A stretch of DNA of 64,000 nt from Athripsodes cinereus (GCA_947579605.1 OX388320.1:2418001-2482000); one strand, 5' to 3'; positions 9,711 through 22,191 are shown, counted from the stretch's first letter. A program made the numbers and translations. The notes: generated by a model from the sequence alone, not told the origin.

Positions 9711-10444
9711 GTTAGTGTAACAACAGCTGGATAAAATTATTAAAGAAAATATACTTTCTAATTCATTTTAATCTTTTTCTATTCGTTGTTCTGACATTTC
9801 CACAGATCGGGACTCCACAGATCTCAGTTTTACTTTCAGAACAGATTTATTTTATTAAAGAGGCTGTATTGTGCACTGCAACCTGTTACATCTATTGTAC
9901 TCCCCCTACTTAGCTTGTTTTGCTATTGCCCAGTTAAAGCGAATCCTCTAATCCCAGACATCTTACGAAGCCTAGAATTTTGAGAGGATCCAAAGTGTGG
10001 AGAGATTCCACTTTTCCCCTTGGGTCTTGATTCTTGCAAATTCCACAGTTTTGCTATCTATACCAAGCGGTGTCGAAGAGTCTTTTTATTTCTCTTCACA
10101 TAATCGGCAGGTACAGTCTTCTTCAAGTTACAGTTTGCGTAAGTGCTCCGTGAGTCTTCAGTGATCTGTTAGGAAGCATGACATTGTTTTGAGACTTGAT
10201 TTACTTATATTAGTACATGCTTTGGTTCTCGTGGAGTCATATTCTCCAAGCAGTTTTGTTTATTTTCTATTTCGCTTTCTTTTTTATTTCTTCTTGGAAG
10301 AAAACATATTTATTTATTTATTTATTTGGACAATACACAAAATTTCATCAAAATCAGTCCAGCCGTTTCGGAAGAGTATGATAACAAACACCGTGACACG
10401 AGAATTTTATATATTAGATATTGATATATCGATACATCTTTCAG
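9711..10444 (+). other. bbx intron between the HMG-box halves
   Basis: The intron has GTTAGT donor and CATCTTTCAG acceptor. It holds no recognised gene. A TTTA microsatellite stretch lies at about 10308-10328, followed by AAAATTTCATCAAAATCAGT, a phrase common in insect transposon debris. Confidence 0.7.
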
Positions 10445-10526
10445 ATCTATCACCAAAATACTCGGAGAATGGTGGGCCCATATAGGAGAGGATGAAAAGG
10501 CCTGCTACCAAGGTCTTGCTAAAGAG
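10445..10526 (+). CDS. bbx: BBX-type HMG-box transcription factor, second coding exon
   Basis: An 82-bp exon encoding the central part of the HMG box, SITKILGEWWAHIGEDEKAC YQGLAKE in two stretches. It joins in frame at both sides: AG from the previous exon plus A gives Arg, and the exon ends at a codon boundary after GAG before GTAACA. The conserved ILGEWW of the second helix is intact. It is too short to be found as a separate open frame; the splice sites and family similarity identify it. Confidence 0.9.
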
Positions 10527-10592
10527 GTAACATTTTCTCATATTTGAAAACAAAAAATGTATTTTTAATGTGTCGTAAAAATTTGAGAGATA

Positions 10593-10790
10593 GAGAAAGG
10601 TGGGGAAGGATAGCTGGGATGATGAAAAGAATGAAAATTAATTAACTTCTGTGGATTAAACACTTTAAAAACAGAATATGCAAAACACTTTAAAAACAGA
10701 GAAAGGTGGGGAAGGATAGCTGGGATGATAAAAAGAATGAAAATTAATTAACTTCTGTGGATTAAACACTTTAAAAACAGAATATGCAAT
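10593..10790. repeat. Two-copy tandem duplication, period 106 bp
   Basis: The unit starting GAGAAAGGTGGGGAAGGATA at 10593 is repeated from 10699 almost without change. It lies in the intron between bbx coding exons 2 and 3. It could be a recent slippage event or an assembly artefact. Confidence 0.85.
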
Positions 10791-10799
10791 GACGATATG

Positions 10800-11030
10800 T
10801 AAACATAGCTGAGAGGAATGGTGCTTGGAGACGTGGCCGTGACACGTTTTGAATGCATTAACTAGAAAAGCATGTATGAGGAATTTTATTTATTTATTTA
10901 TTTTATTCTTCTTGCACATCATCATTCATATAACAAATAAAATAAAGTAATATATACACAAGAAAAAATGTGATGATGTGCAGTGGCGAGATTATCACTA
11001 TACAGTGATTTCTTCCATCTAACCAAAGAA
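10800..11030 (+). mobile_element. LINE tail (family L4) joined to repeat family B
   Basis: The sequence GCTGAGAGGAATGGTGCTTG then GAGACGTGG at 10809-10840 matches 44780-44812, where the reading AERNGARRRG suggests a LINE ORF2 C-terminus. It is followed by a TTTA tract and repeat B (CTTCTTGCACATCATCATTC, then GTGATGATGTGCAGTGGCGA), which is about 90% identical by eye to 41063-41205. Both lie inside the bbx intron. Confidence 0.6.
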
Positions 11031-11079
11031 GGAAGCAAAAAATGTATATTTATGTATATGGACAAATCACACTGATCGA

Positions 11080-11165
11080 GCTAGTCCCAAAGTAATATAT
11101 GAATCTTGTATTATGAGAACCACATATATACAATGCACCAAATACATGCATGTAACACCCAGACC
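11080..11165. repeat. Dispersed repeat resembling a common lepidopteran repeat
   Basis: CTGATCGAGCTAGTCCCAAA and GAATCTTGTATTATGaGaAC recur in diverged form at 14375-14460. I recall similar phrases as frequent in moth genomes; this is memory, not a search. It lies within the bbx intron. Confidence 0.45.
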
Positions 11166-11214
11166 TAGAACAATTTGCAAAAGGAGATTTTTTTTGTCAA
11201 TGCAAGAATAGGAA

Positions 11215-11352
11215 TAAATTTATTTATTCATTCTTTACTGTACATTGATTACATACAAATTTCATAGAAGGCATAGGTTCATTCAAATTAAATACAATCA
11301 ATATACAGAGGGCGAGTTTATCGCAAAGGTGCGATCTCTTCCAACTAACCCA
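11215..11352. repeat. Repeat family C, copy 1
   Basis: A TTTATT tract is followed by CTTTACTGTACATTGATTAC and AGGGCGAGTTTATCGCAAAG, ending TCTTCCAACTAACCC. Related copies are at 49455-49605 and 52085-52195. The T-rich start suggests a LINE or SINE inserted on the minus strand with its A-rich tail outward. Confidence 0.6.
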
Positions 11353-11664
11353 AATTGTGGTCTTTCTTTTATCATTACATTACCAAAAACATACTTAGAC
11401 ATTACCAATTCAAATAGATGAATATGTGTTTTAAACACTTACTTCAAAGCGAGAGTTTTTGGGTTCAATCTTCAAAGGGGGCAAATAGCTCTGTCTACTT
11501 CTTTAAACTAAATTAATGTGAATGAATCATCTTGAATTATTTAATCTTAATGTGTTAAACATTCAGCGTGCTGAGAAAGTGAAAATTCAGTTTACAACAC
11601 CTATTTGTGTTTCATCTAATGCTTAATAATTTTACTAATAAAAGCTTGGTTCAATACATGTTGG

Positions 11665-11712
11665 CTTCTAGTCAAACATCTTAATACAAAGTCAAAGATG
11701 TTTGATTAGAAG
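11665..11712. repeat. Short stem-loop, 18-bp arms
   Basis: CTTCTAGTCAAACATCTT is followed 12 nt later by the reverse complement with one mismatch (AAGATGTTTGATTAGAAG). The size resembles a small hairpin RNA precursor, but nothing shows it is processed. It lies in the intron before the last bbx exon. Confidence 0.6.
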
Positions 11713-12188
11713 ACATTTACTTATAAAGATGAATCTCTCAGCTCTGCAGATACCTTTATACAGAAAACTGTTGTAACATAATATCGATGGTTTAAAGAAC
11801 AAAAGACATGTATCCACTATTTAGGTAAAATAAGTTAATATATGTACAAGATCGGTTGCAACATCATATCATTATCGAAAGATTTAACTAAAACCAAATG
11901 CCACACCTTCTTAAATTAACATTTTTTGTGCACAGATGTCACATAAGCGATAAGATATTTGAGAATGCATTTAAATTGACTTTCTTGATTCTTAATAAGC
12001 ACATGTCCAACAAGGACATCTTCTGAATTAATTTGAAACTAGTTAATTAATTGAGAATCTCAAACTTTGAAATCCTGTTTTCTCTAAACTGTCAAATGTT
12101 GACATAATATGTCTTCTGTGCTTTAAACCATCAATATAAAACTTATCTAATTTATATATTTCTTATTAATTTTGATTTCCATTTCCAG

Positions 12189-13964
12189 TATAAAGACGCT
12201 TATCTATTGGCCAACCCTGAATTCAGGTGGTATAAGCTTCCTGCTCCTCCTTTAAGAAATAATAATGCACAAAAGATCCCTCACACATCCACTGGTGGCA
12301 TCCCTTCTGACCATGATGCCTACCATTCTCTGGATATGCAGGAAGTCAAAGTAGAAAACACCAATAACAATCATCTCATCAAGTACGAATACATGGACAA
12401 ACCCTCCACATCAGCCTACAAACATGCCAATGTAAAACAAGGCAAAAAACCAATGATCACACCGGGAAAACTAGCTGATGAGGCTCACATGGGAGGCATC
12501 AGTAGTCTCATAATCAAAAGTGAAGATGATGCTAACAAAGATCTTAACTACCGCCGCTCACATATGTCATTCAACAGTTCTGAATCATCATCAAAATACA
12601 GCAGCTCTTCAAAAAATTCATCATTCAGATACACAAAGTGTGGAACTCCCAATCAAAGCGCTTTAGAAGACATCCCTCCACAGACCAGCACTCCTTTAAG
12701 TGATGAAGATAAGAGGCTACAAGAGGCTTTAACTGAAACCACACGCAGCTTTGAAATGAACTCAGATAAATCAAACGATAGCTCTGTGTCCAATGATAAA
12801 TCCAATTCACCAATCGAAGGTAAAGACGCTTTTCGAAACTACGATAGCGACGATACATATTCAGGTCATAATGCATCATCGAAAAGGGAAATTGGAGAAT
12901 CCAGTTACTTAAAACATCAATCCAGTCTATCGTCTGATGAATCTCAAGAGAAGTATTACCATCCTCAAGTAAATGAGAATAGACCAAAGAGTATATTTTA
13001 TATTGATCCCAACATGAGTAAGACATCTGAGAGATCCTGCAAAGGGAAAAAATATAAACAATACTTGCAGGAGGCGGGTTTTAAAGGCAAAAGACAAAAG
13101 AAAGATCTTTCCAAGAAGAATATGAAGCTTAGCAGAGTAGGTGAGGGGAACCCCAGTAGAACGTATATTGCAGAATATTCCAGCACTGTCACATCGAACA
13201 AGATGGAGAGATCCACTGATTCTCATTTGCCTGATGATTATAATATGTGTAACGCAAGTGCCTATAAACTTATAAAGAATGAACCTAATGATGCTGGTCA
13301 AACCAGCTTTGATTATGAAGATAACTTATCCGACCACGGCGAACCTTCTGAGGGACCATCGTCCAAAATGTACACGGCCTCTGATTTTGGTTTAGAAGCA
13401 AAGATTCAAGCATTACCTTCTCTAAGCTACGAGAAGTTTCAAGAAAGGAAAAAGGAAATGAAAACAAAGAGAAGAAATGTAACCTCGTCAAAAAGTAACG
13501 ATACTAAACGTACTTCACACATGTCAAACATTCACAAATATTATCCACAAGTATACAATAATAATGAACATAGTAGGGACCAAATTATAGAAGCAGCAAG
13601 AGGAAAGCATCAAAATATTATTAATCATGAGAGTAGGATGATGCTGGCACAGCAAAAGAAATCTGAAATCATTGGAAGTAAAAAGAGGAAGCTAAGAAAA
13701 GGAAGCATTAATAGAATAGATGTCAATTCCCAACAATCTACAAACGATAATGTCAACAACAATGTCTCAACTAAACCTCTTTTTATTAGTAATTGTACAA
13801 AAGTTATTCCGTCTACCTCAGTTATTGATCCAGCGATTGTGCAAGCCAATAATAATAACAATGATGTTTTAATGATGGACACTAACAACGCCACTGCAAC
13901 ATCGGACTTGGGTGCTTTGGAGACACTTGCAGAAGTCGCAGCCAAGAAGTCAAAGATTGATTGA
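12189..13964 (+). CDS. bbx: BBX-type HMG-box transcription factor, last coding exon
   Basis: The acceptor TTTCCAG ends at 12188 and the frame continues the HMG box with YKDAYLLANPEFRWYKLPAP, the signature end of the bobby sox/BBX box (residues 101-120). The spliced protein is 691 residues: a Q-rich N-terminus, the box at about 45-113, then a long low-complexity tail rich in Ser, Asn, Asp and Lys with no further fold I recognise. Basic clusters such as GSKKRKLRKG (near residue 600) and the final KKSKID region suggest nuclear localisation. The C-terminus ends DLGALETLAEVAAKKSKID and then TGA. The long internal exon without introns is intact. Frames on the opposite strand here are shadows. Confidence 0.92.
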   Translation, partial: YKDAYLLANPEFRWYKLPAPPLRNNNAQKIPHTSTGGIPSDHDAYHSLDMQEVKVENTNNNHLIKYEYMDKPSTSAYKHANVKQGKKPMITPGKLADEAHMGGISSLIIKSEDDANKDLNYRRSHMSFNSSESSSKYSSSSKNSSFRYTKCGTPNQSALEDIPPQTSTPLSDEDKRLQEALTETTRSFEMNSDKSNDSSVSNDKSNSPIEGKDAFRNYDSDDTYSGHNASSKREIGESSYLKHQSSLSSDESQEKYYHPQVNENRPKSIFYIDPNMSKTSERSCKGKKYKQYLQEAGFKGKRQKKDLSKKNMKLSRVGEGNPSRTYIAEYSSTVTSNKMERSTDSHLPDDYNMCNASAYKLIKNEPNDAGQTSFDYEDNLSDHGEPSEGPSSKMYTASDFGLEAKIQALPSLSYEKFQERKKEMKTKRRNVTSSKSNDTKRTSHMSNIHKYYPQVYNNNEHSRDQIIEAARGKHQNIINHESRMMLAQQKKSEIIGSKKRKLRKGSINRIDVNSQQSTNDNVNNNVSTKPLFISNCTKVIPSTSVIDPAIVQANNNNNDVLMMDTNNATATSDLGALETLAEVAAKKSKID

Positions 13965-13985
13965 ACTTATCTCTCTTCTAATAAA
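13965..13985 (+). terminator. Possible bbx polyadenylation signal
   Basis: AATAAA occurs at 13980-13985, only about 16 bases after the stop codon. The real 3' end may lie further downstream, where AATAAA motifs are frequent in the AT-rich DNA. Confidence 0.35.
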
Positions 13986-13989
13986 TTAT

Positions 13990-15840
13990 ATTGTGCAATT
14001 CATTTAGCTATATAGACTTTGTTACAGATTGTAAACTAAGTGAATTGATTATTATGTTTTTCTAAATTATCATTATATTATTTTTATTATAATCGTTTAT
14101 TTGTCCAGAATTCAAGTCAAATCAGCCATATCATAAAATCATTCATGAAATGAAAATATTACTCAGTTGATATTTTCTTGTTTTCATTTGATTTTAAATA
14201 TGTGTTTGTGTCCGTGTGGATATTTGATATAATGTAAGATAATGAATACTTTGATGCCAAACTATAATCACCAAGTACCCACAAACTCTTAAGAACTAGA
14301 AGGGTGAAAAATCAATCCTACTTTTTTCACCATTATTTGAGAGTTACTTAACATAACATGCATGAACAATTCATATAAATCAAGTTAGTCCCCAACTAAG
14401 TTCTGAATCTTGTATTATGGGTACAAATGCGACGATACACGTATACAATGCAATATATATCAATGATTTGCTTTTCTACATCAATTAGTTAATCTCATAT
14501 ACTAGTTATACAAAGTACAGTTCCTGAGCAAATTATAGTCCTGTGCATTCCGCTTTATCTAAGCTATTTTTGTAAGAGGCTTGTGTCATTGAAATATTAA
14601 TAAAATAATAATTCAAGCATTGATTAAGATTAACTGGAAGAATTGTCTCTAGGCAATACATTTGTGTACAAAATATTTTTTTACAATAAACTGTTAAGTA
14701 AATATTGTTATTAGAGTTTTCTGATTTAGGTACCTACCTAATTAAATTGTTCTTTCCAAATTCAAATATTATTTCTCGTTCTCGGCATCACAAATTTTTT
14801 ACCAGTCTCAAAGCCGAACAAACATAATGGCAAACTGGAGCTATTCAAATGTTTAATGGTCTGACTGGAGAAGTTGATATCTTTAACGTGACGTATGCAG
14901 AATTTATGAGAAAAATCGAGGATATATTTTAGTTGTGTAATCGTTTGGATATCGTTTAAGGTTTTCTTTTGGGATCACATTGGCCTTCAGCTGTAATGAT
15001 CCTTGTAAGAATCGTCTTATTGTCAGTTATAATAATAATTATATTGATTTTAGCACTATCAAGAAATTGTTCACGAATGCACATTAAACGCTCTCTGTAC
15101 ATATTTACCTGTTTTCTCATTTCTTTTACAACGACCCTCAACATAGTCCATTGTGAGATTTGATACTTAGATGTCTTCCTTGAGACTTAGATAGAACCAG
15201 AAAGAAATTTAGAACATTCTATTTGTCATCTCAATCTGTTCTTGAGCTTACTATTTTGACTCCTGTCTGCATTATTGGTTCACATTTTATTTTAATCTTA
15301 CATTTTATCAAATAATGATAAAATTACATAAATTTAATCTAAGTATATTATATAATGTGTCTTATTAATTTATATCCAAAAATCATTTTAGTCATAGGTG
15401 ATATTTTATTTATTATTATTATTATTGTTTTATTCTATGAATTATTATTTAAGAAGTAATCATTGATAATATTTTAAACCAATTAACAACATGAATAAAA
15501 TATTGTTTTATATTGAAATACCAATAGCTTTAAGGCATATATATACAAAGTATATAATATTAATATCATTATGTATAACATACAAGTATAAAATAAAGAT
15601 TATATTTTGTTATATAAGAGAGTACTAAGTAATTTGAATATGAATAAATCATTATATAAGTTACTGTAACCTAAACATTTTTATCCTTGTTTATGAATAT
15701 TTCTAAATGTCATAATATACATAAAATTTATGACATATCAATATTAAATCTTAGTTCATGTTATGTTGAATCATATTTTGTTTATCCACAAAGGACAGAT
15801 TTATTAGTTTATTAATTTTCTATGATTTGATTCATTTATT
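13990..15840. other. Downstream flank of bbx with repeat E
   Basis: No gene recognised. A copy of the 11080-type repeat lies at 14375-14460. A family E copy lies at about 14830-15010 and continues to about 15200 with sequence also related to 62210-62350. The rest is AT-rich and could include the bbx 3' UTR. Confidence 0.5.
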
Positions 15841-15845
15841 ATGAA

Positions 15846-15982
15846 TGAGTTCGTCATGAGGTGCACGGTTCGATCCCAGATGCCGGCGAACTCCCCTTTC
15901 ACGATACAAGCTTTTAGTAGCTTACTGTGAAAGGTGTATAAGGTTGTATTTGAGTTTAAAACAAAAACCCAGATAAAAAAAC
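15846..15982 (+). mobile_element. tRNA-derived SINE, family 1, plus-strand copy
   Basis: Contains the B-box CGGTTCGATCCCAGATGCCG, the body CACGATACAAGCTTTTAGTA and GTGAAAGGTGTATAAGGTTG, and an A-rich tail near 15975. It matches the minus-strand copy at 2105-2277. The A-box half of the head is missing, so this copy looks internally shortened. Confidence 0.7.
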
Positions 15983-16025
15983 TTCTTTTTGCCTATTCAC
16001 TTTTCCATTCTATTCCACCTTGTTA

Positions 16026-16575
16026 ATATGACATGAAAGTATTTAATGAAATGTCACTATTTGCATGACAATATTTACTGCATTATATATTCAGTGGAAT
16101 ATTAATATGACATGAAAATATTTTCCTTAAATTTCATGGAAATATTTACCGGAATGTTAACATGACATGAATTAGTATTCAGTGGAGTATTAATATGACA
16201 TGAAAATATTGACACAGCATGGAAATATTTTCCTTAAATTTTATGGAAATATTTACTGGAATGTTAACATGACATGAATTAGTATTCAGTGGAGTATTAA
16301 TATGACATGAAAATATTGACACAGCATGGAAATTTTTTCCTTAAATTTTATGGAAATATTTACTGGAATGTTAACATGACATGAAATATTCAGTGGAATA
16401 TTAATATGACATGAAAATATTGACACTACATGAAAATATTTTCCTTAAATTTCATGGAAATATTTACTGGAATGTTAACATGACATGAAATATTCAGTGG
16501 AATATTAATATGACATGAAAATATTGACACAACATGGAAATATTTTCCTGAAATGTTGACTTGTCATGGAAATAT
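16026..16575. repeat. Satellite array, period about 88-107 bp, five to six units
   Basis: The marker TCAGTGGA starts at 16091, 16179, 16286, 16390 and 16494, giving steps of 88, 107, 104 and 104 bp. Each unit carries TTAATATGACATGAAAATAT, TTTTCCTTAAATTT and TTTACTGGAATGTTAACATG. A shorter word, ACATGAAAATATT or CATGGAAATATT, repeats two to three times per unit, so the array is nested. The 88-bp unit lacks the TTGACACAGCATGGAAATA segment. Confidence 0.92.
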
Positions 16576-16599
16576 TACTGCAACGTCAAATTCACTATA

Positions 16600-18040
16600 A
16601 CTTATGTATGTCTAGAGGTTCTTATATGTGAAATTAAATACATTTAAACGTATATTTGTCCTTTGTAGATTGTTTGAAAGTGATATTTAGTTTAATTTTA
16701 AGTAATAACATTTCATATTGTTTTATTTGACCAAAGATCTTTATTTTTTGTTGTGTTTGTTTTGTGTAAATTATTACTTGTTGAATTGCGCCAAACCAAT
16801 CCATATTTGTGTGGTTTTGAATAAAAATGATTAATTTAAATATTCGAAAATTCAAATTAAATTTTGAGCTACGTTGGTCTTTTTTACGAATTGGACACAA
16901 ATGTTAATATCCTCTTGGTCAACTAAATTTAATCAAAAAATTCCATGATTTGTTTTAAAAACAAACAAAAAAATATCAAGTACCTTACATTAAATTTACA
17001 AATTACGTATATGTGTTAAAAAAAATTAAAATCTTCTGTAAATACCTATATGTTGTTTAATAATAGTTAATTAAATAAATTTAAGTATAGTTAATTTCTT
17101 TAAACATTTTATTTTAAAATAAATATATTATATATTTTTATTTTATTATGTTTTGAAATAAATACATATTTATCTTCGTTTTATGTTGTAACTGTCAATT
17201 ATTGACAACTTCATAGTAATATGAAAATTTTAAATTAAATTTGACGGTTTCGGAATGAATTCTTCATTTAAATTTAGAACATACTTAATCGTTTACTTGT
17301 ATTTATTATGTATATGTATATAAAAATGCCTTCTCAATTTTTGGCGAGTCTACTCCAATAACGAGCTTAAAGCCGAAATTGCGATAGTATTTTTTAAAAA
17401 CTTTTAGGACAGAGCACAATTTTATACAGTTTGATAAATTCTCATTATGTGTGGATAAAGAACAAGGTATTATAGTTTAAATATATATCAATTATCTTAA
17501 TATAATTATATGAAAAATAAATGGCCAATTTATAATTTTTATATATATAAACGAAATAAATATTTTTAAACATTATCATAATAAATATAGTAGATAATAA
17601 TAATATTTACATATTTATAAAATAATGGATTTGATGAAAAAAGAATCATTAAAATTTATAAAGTAATAAATAATTTTTGGTTCACATCTGCACCCGTGCT
17701 CAACACAACTATGAGATAATTGCTTTTCTAACTGGTCTGGTTAAGTTACAAGCCTCTCACAAAATGAAATCAACATTGTTTCGAATTTATATCTGACTAA
17801 ATTTTTTTCCCTATTTAGTAATATTCTTAATATCTTCACTCAGGCAATTGAAAATATCCAGTTGAATGCGAAAACTCGTTTATAATTTATTAACCACTCA
17901 ATAGGAGAACAGTATGGTTCTGTGGCACCAGTTAGTGTTTCAGGTTGACAATCAATGAAAGATAGTCAACAGCCTCAAACACAACCATTAAGATGGTTGC
18001 TGTTAGTTGACATGTATACTCAACAGATGTTGAACGTAGT
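16600..18040. other. AT-rich stretch without recognised features
   Basis: Very low GC with long A and T runs. Short open frames are consistent with chance. No RNA gene or transposon end was found. Confidence 0.5.
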
Positions 18041-18084
18041 GGTTTGAAATGGGAATTGGTGGGATTGGTAAATGTACCATGGAT

Positions 18085-18160
18085 AAAGTGCACTCAAACC
18101 AGCCTAAGCCGATTCGTAAGCATCAGAACACCTTTCTTATTTCCTACTGAAAGGAGCTTG
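18085..18160. repeat. Repeat family D fragment
   Basis: AACCAGCCTAAGCCGATTCG TAAG followed by ACACCTTTCTTATTTCCTAC. Related fragments are at 40105-40180, 52670-52860, 55265-55440, 59990-60060 and 61115-61200, some in the reverse direction. Confidence 0.5.
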
Positions 18161-18216
18161 CACAGTCTGTTAGTTGTGCGAATGAGGTGTCTGCTAAGTA
18201 ATATTTTTTTTTTTTT

Positions 18217-18385
18217 CTACTACTACTATACCATCACGGCATATCCCACAAGTGGGGTAGCCAGTAGACCAACTGCATGTAAGAAACATGCAAACTGTCC
18301 TCTTCGTGCCAATATAAAATCAAGACATTCAGGATGGGTGGCAAACCTCATCGCTGAATTTAAGATGTACAATGTCTTAGTTTGT
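18217..18385 (+). repeat. Repeat family A, good copy
   Basis: Starts with CTACTACTACTATACCATCA, then CGGCATATCCCACAAGTGGG, GCATGTAAGAAACATGCAAA, CATTCAGGATGGGTGGC and AAACCTCATCGCTGAATTTA. This is one of the clearest copies of the most abundant repeat in the window. Confidence 0.8.
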
Positions 18386-18399
18386 TTGTCAATGTTTTC

Positions 18400-21300
18400 A
18401 GTTATATAAATGAGTATGTACTCCTTAAAACAAATGATTATCGTTTAATTAATATGTAAGGTTTTGTTTTATTCAGAGATAACTCTATTCTTATACCAGA
18501 CATGGCTAGTAAACCAGATCTAAATATTGTCTATTGTCGTTGACATATTTAAAGTGATGCATGTGTGAATATTTTTATTTAGGCATGCTCTTAAAAAACT
18601 GTTCATTAGGACATTGAGATTATTGTGAATTTTAATATTTGATATTAAGAATCATTTTTAAAAATGTTATGTCATAATGAGCAGTTTATTCTAGTAAAAA
18701 TATCAAAAGAAAAAAAATTACGTGTGTTATTTTGAGGATATACATTTTTTATATGAGTACGGATGCTAGATTTTTTAATATCAATTTAAATCGTCGTTTA
18801 TATGACCAAAATAAAATTATATTTATTAATTATACATTACACTATCCTAATGTATGTAACATTTCATACGCAATTTCATAATATATTATATACATAAATA
18901 TATCTATATATATACCTACCCAAAACCTGACCAATTATGTATGTAGTTTTTCAGCTTTATACAAGTACATATTATAGGTACATACATTTTTATAGCCTTT
19001 TGATAATATTGATTAGAAAGTTTAAAAAAAATTATTAGCACCTTATAATGTTGTCACCGTTCTTATGCCAGTTTATGCCTGCCAATATTAGGAAAAACAT
19101 GTAGCCTTCTCTTAGATTAGAGGCTTTTTTGAAATCTATGAAATGTGCAATTTATTGTCTATGAATAATCTACGGTTTTTTTACCCTTTTAGGTACAAAT
19201 ACAATTTTAAAATTGGAACACTTTGCAACTGAGTCAAGTGCCTCGAATTTGAAATGTTAAATGTCTTTTACAATATAAAGATGGATGAAATGGTTCGAAT
19301 CATACTGTTAGTCTAGTTCCATAGATTCAAAACTCTAAAATTTTCAAAATTTTGATCAATTTTGGCTTGTCATATGTATAGAAAATATTTTTCTTTCAAT
19401 ACCATAAGAAAAAATTGACTATTTTTATATTAGAAGCCATAGATTTTTATTGTATGGAATTCTGTGTTAGAAGCACATATTTGTTTGTGGTTGACCTCAA
19501 AAGTTTGACATTCTATATAATATAATATGGCACCGTTTAATGATCCGTGACCATCTCAAGGATGCCGTTACTTCTCCTGAGCGGTAATGTTTTCAACTTG
19601 CTCCTGAATATCTCAAATATTAGAATTTTGAGTTGCTGGCATGTGGAAGTGGGCGATTGATCGATATAAACAATGAATTAGACATTACAAACATTAGTAA
19701 TATTTTGTAATTTTTTTACCCATCACTTGCTAATCTTAGCGGTTTATATTCTGATATAAGGAGACATTTTTCGTAGAATTTATATTCAAAATACTAGACT
19801 TCTAAATCTGGACTGTAAATTGAGAACCAAGAAACATAGAGAACAAGAATGTAGTAATATATTTATGTATTCATAATATTGTAGATGTGGATGCAAAAGT
19901 TTTATCTATTTTGAGGTTATGTTTCTATTTGTTGTCACAAAATTTAATTTGTGATTGAAAAATAGATGAAAATATTAAAATTTTCATTTTTATTTGTTGA
20001 CTGTTTATTCTGCTGATTTTGATGTGGTAGTTGATTTAGAAAATCATAGAAAATAAATATATTGTATGCATACCTATGTTAAAATAAAAAACATAATCTA
20101 AAAGATTTGGGTAATGTATAATTTTATTTTGTACGCAAATATCAAAGAGTATTTTAATAAACTTGTCATACTTAACTATTTATCTTAATACAAATTTGAC
20201 TTCATATTGTTGTTCTTAATTTGAGCACTAATTTTGTTTCATCTAAATGTATTTCTACCTATTTGACAAAGTATGTTTTTAAATGTACCTATTTTACATT
20301 TGCTAGTATCTTGAGATCATTATTATATTCAACTTTTTTTCAAATGTAAACTACGGAAATATATTGTCTATGTCAGATTAAAAAATCTATTCACTCGTTA
20401 AATTTTTTGTTTCCAAATTAAATGTATGATAAATGTGGTTTTTAGACACTGAAAAGTTTTCAAACATTCAAATATAAATGTTTATAAATCATAAAATGTT
20501 ATTTGGAACAAGAATACATTTTTGATTCTGTTTTTAAAACAAACTTTTTCATTTGCCATTTCAAATAAGTTGCCAGCAGAAAAAATTGTGCTATAGGTAT
20601 CTCTACTGTCAGTAGTCATATTGTGTGTCTATTCATAGACATTTTACAGGAATCTGATGGCACTTTTAACCTATATACAAGCAAAATATGCCTTCCGCCA
20701 TGGTGATAAGTTCTATATTTCTGTGAAAAAATAAATCGTACCACATGAGATAGTGATGATTAGATTAATGTCCCTTTCTCACACATGGTTGTACTACGTG
20801 TGATTACAGTTGATATATGTAGTAAAACCATGTATTAATGAACAACTTTCCAAGAATTAGTTTACCTAAAATGGCATAGTTTTTCTTGGAAGTGCACTGT
20901 CTCATTATGTATTATGTCTATGGTCTCATTTGATAACAAACTGTAGTTAGTAACTGAATGTTTCTGTAGAAAGGTGTATGGTCATCATATTGATTATGTA
21001 TATTATCTATATTAATATCAATATACATTTCTACAAAAATGTTTGGTGTCTACGTGTCATTTGTTATCTAAGAAGTTACATATTATATACATAGATATTG
21101 ATTGGATTACACAAAATGCCTGCTGATATGACTAACTCCAAAATTTTGCCAGTTAATAGTTTAAACTTTGTTTAAGCATAAAATCCGGCCAAATCTTTAT
21201 TGTATCTACTTACAATAATTTCTATGAGTCTTGTCATCCTTTTCTTATAAATATTGATTATTTAATATATCTAGGCATTGTGTGCCTTTCGTAAGGACCT

Positions 21301-22185
21301 AAAGATTTAAATCTGCCTTATAGAGGTTCATATTTGAATAATTATAATTGTATTTGTATAAAAATACATTAAAACCATAATATTTAATAAATAAATTATG
21401 TATTAAAACTTATAATTATGTTATGTTCAAAATCATTATTGTTTATTAGTGACTATATTTTGTATGTGTAACTAGATGTATGATGTTAGATAAATTAGAC
21501 TTTAGTCGTACTGTACCAACTTTTACTTTATATATATATTTTGTCAATAATTATTATCTTTACTGTTTGTCAATTTATTTTAACATATCGACTGTCAACT
21601 TCCATAACTCAACATATCAAAAAAAAAGATTTAATTGGTAATACAATACATGCAATCAAAGGCAATCTTCCAATTCCACAAACAAATAACTATAAAATAC
21701 ATGGTTCCCTTTATATATTAAATATCTTGTTTTGGGAAAAAAAATAATCTACCTATTTTCAATTCCACAATAAATATTTTGAATTGTTTAACTATTGAAC
21801 GGACAAAGATAACCTATATCTTTAACAGTACGATTATTATATAGTATATTTCACATTCTGTTGTGTTTTCAAAGCATAATATAAATATACCAAAATTACA
21901 AAAATGGCGCTATCTGACATTTCTGCTATTTATGGCATTTCTACTTGATGAGTTATGGAACTAGACAGTTGATATTATTATTTATTTACAGTTGTTTGTT
22001 CTGGTTTGTTAACTTTGATCAATTTTACATCTTTTTAATTTAATCATTATAAAAAAAAATCTCACATATGGGGTTGTGTATAGGCGAATCTTTGTTTACT
22101 TAATCCACCATCATTAATTCAACATAAAAATTACAATGAAAAAATAGGGTAATATTTTGTAAAAAAACTTATTTTATTTGATGAA
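18400..22185. other. Long gene-free AT-rich region
   Basis: No gene recognised. A decayed LINE C-terminal fragment on the minus strand is likely at about 19510-19690, because GTTTAATGATCCGTGACCAT and the following bases resemble 50075-50160. A near-repeat of 3790-3870 occurs at 18625-18700 (TTTTAATATTTGATAtTAAG). Confidence 0.5.
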
Positions 22186-22191
22186 ATTCCT

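Noticed and set aside
12625..13945. Several minus-strand frames opposite the last bbx exon
   Set aside because: Shadows of a long coding exon; hydrophobic composition is a result of the complementary codons.
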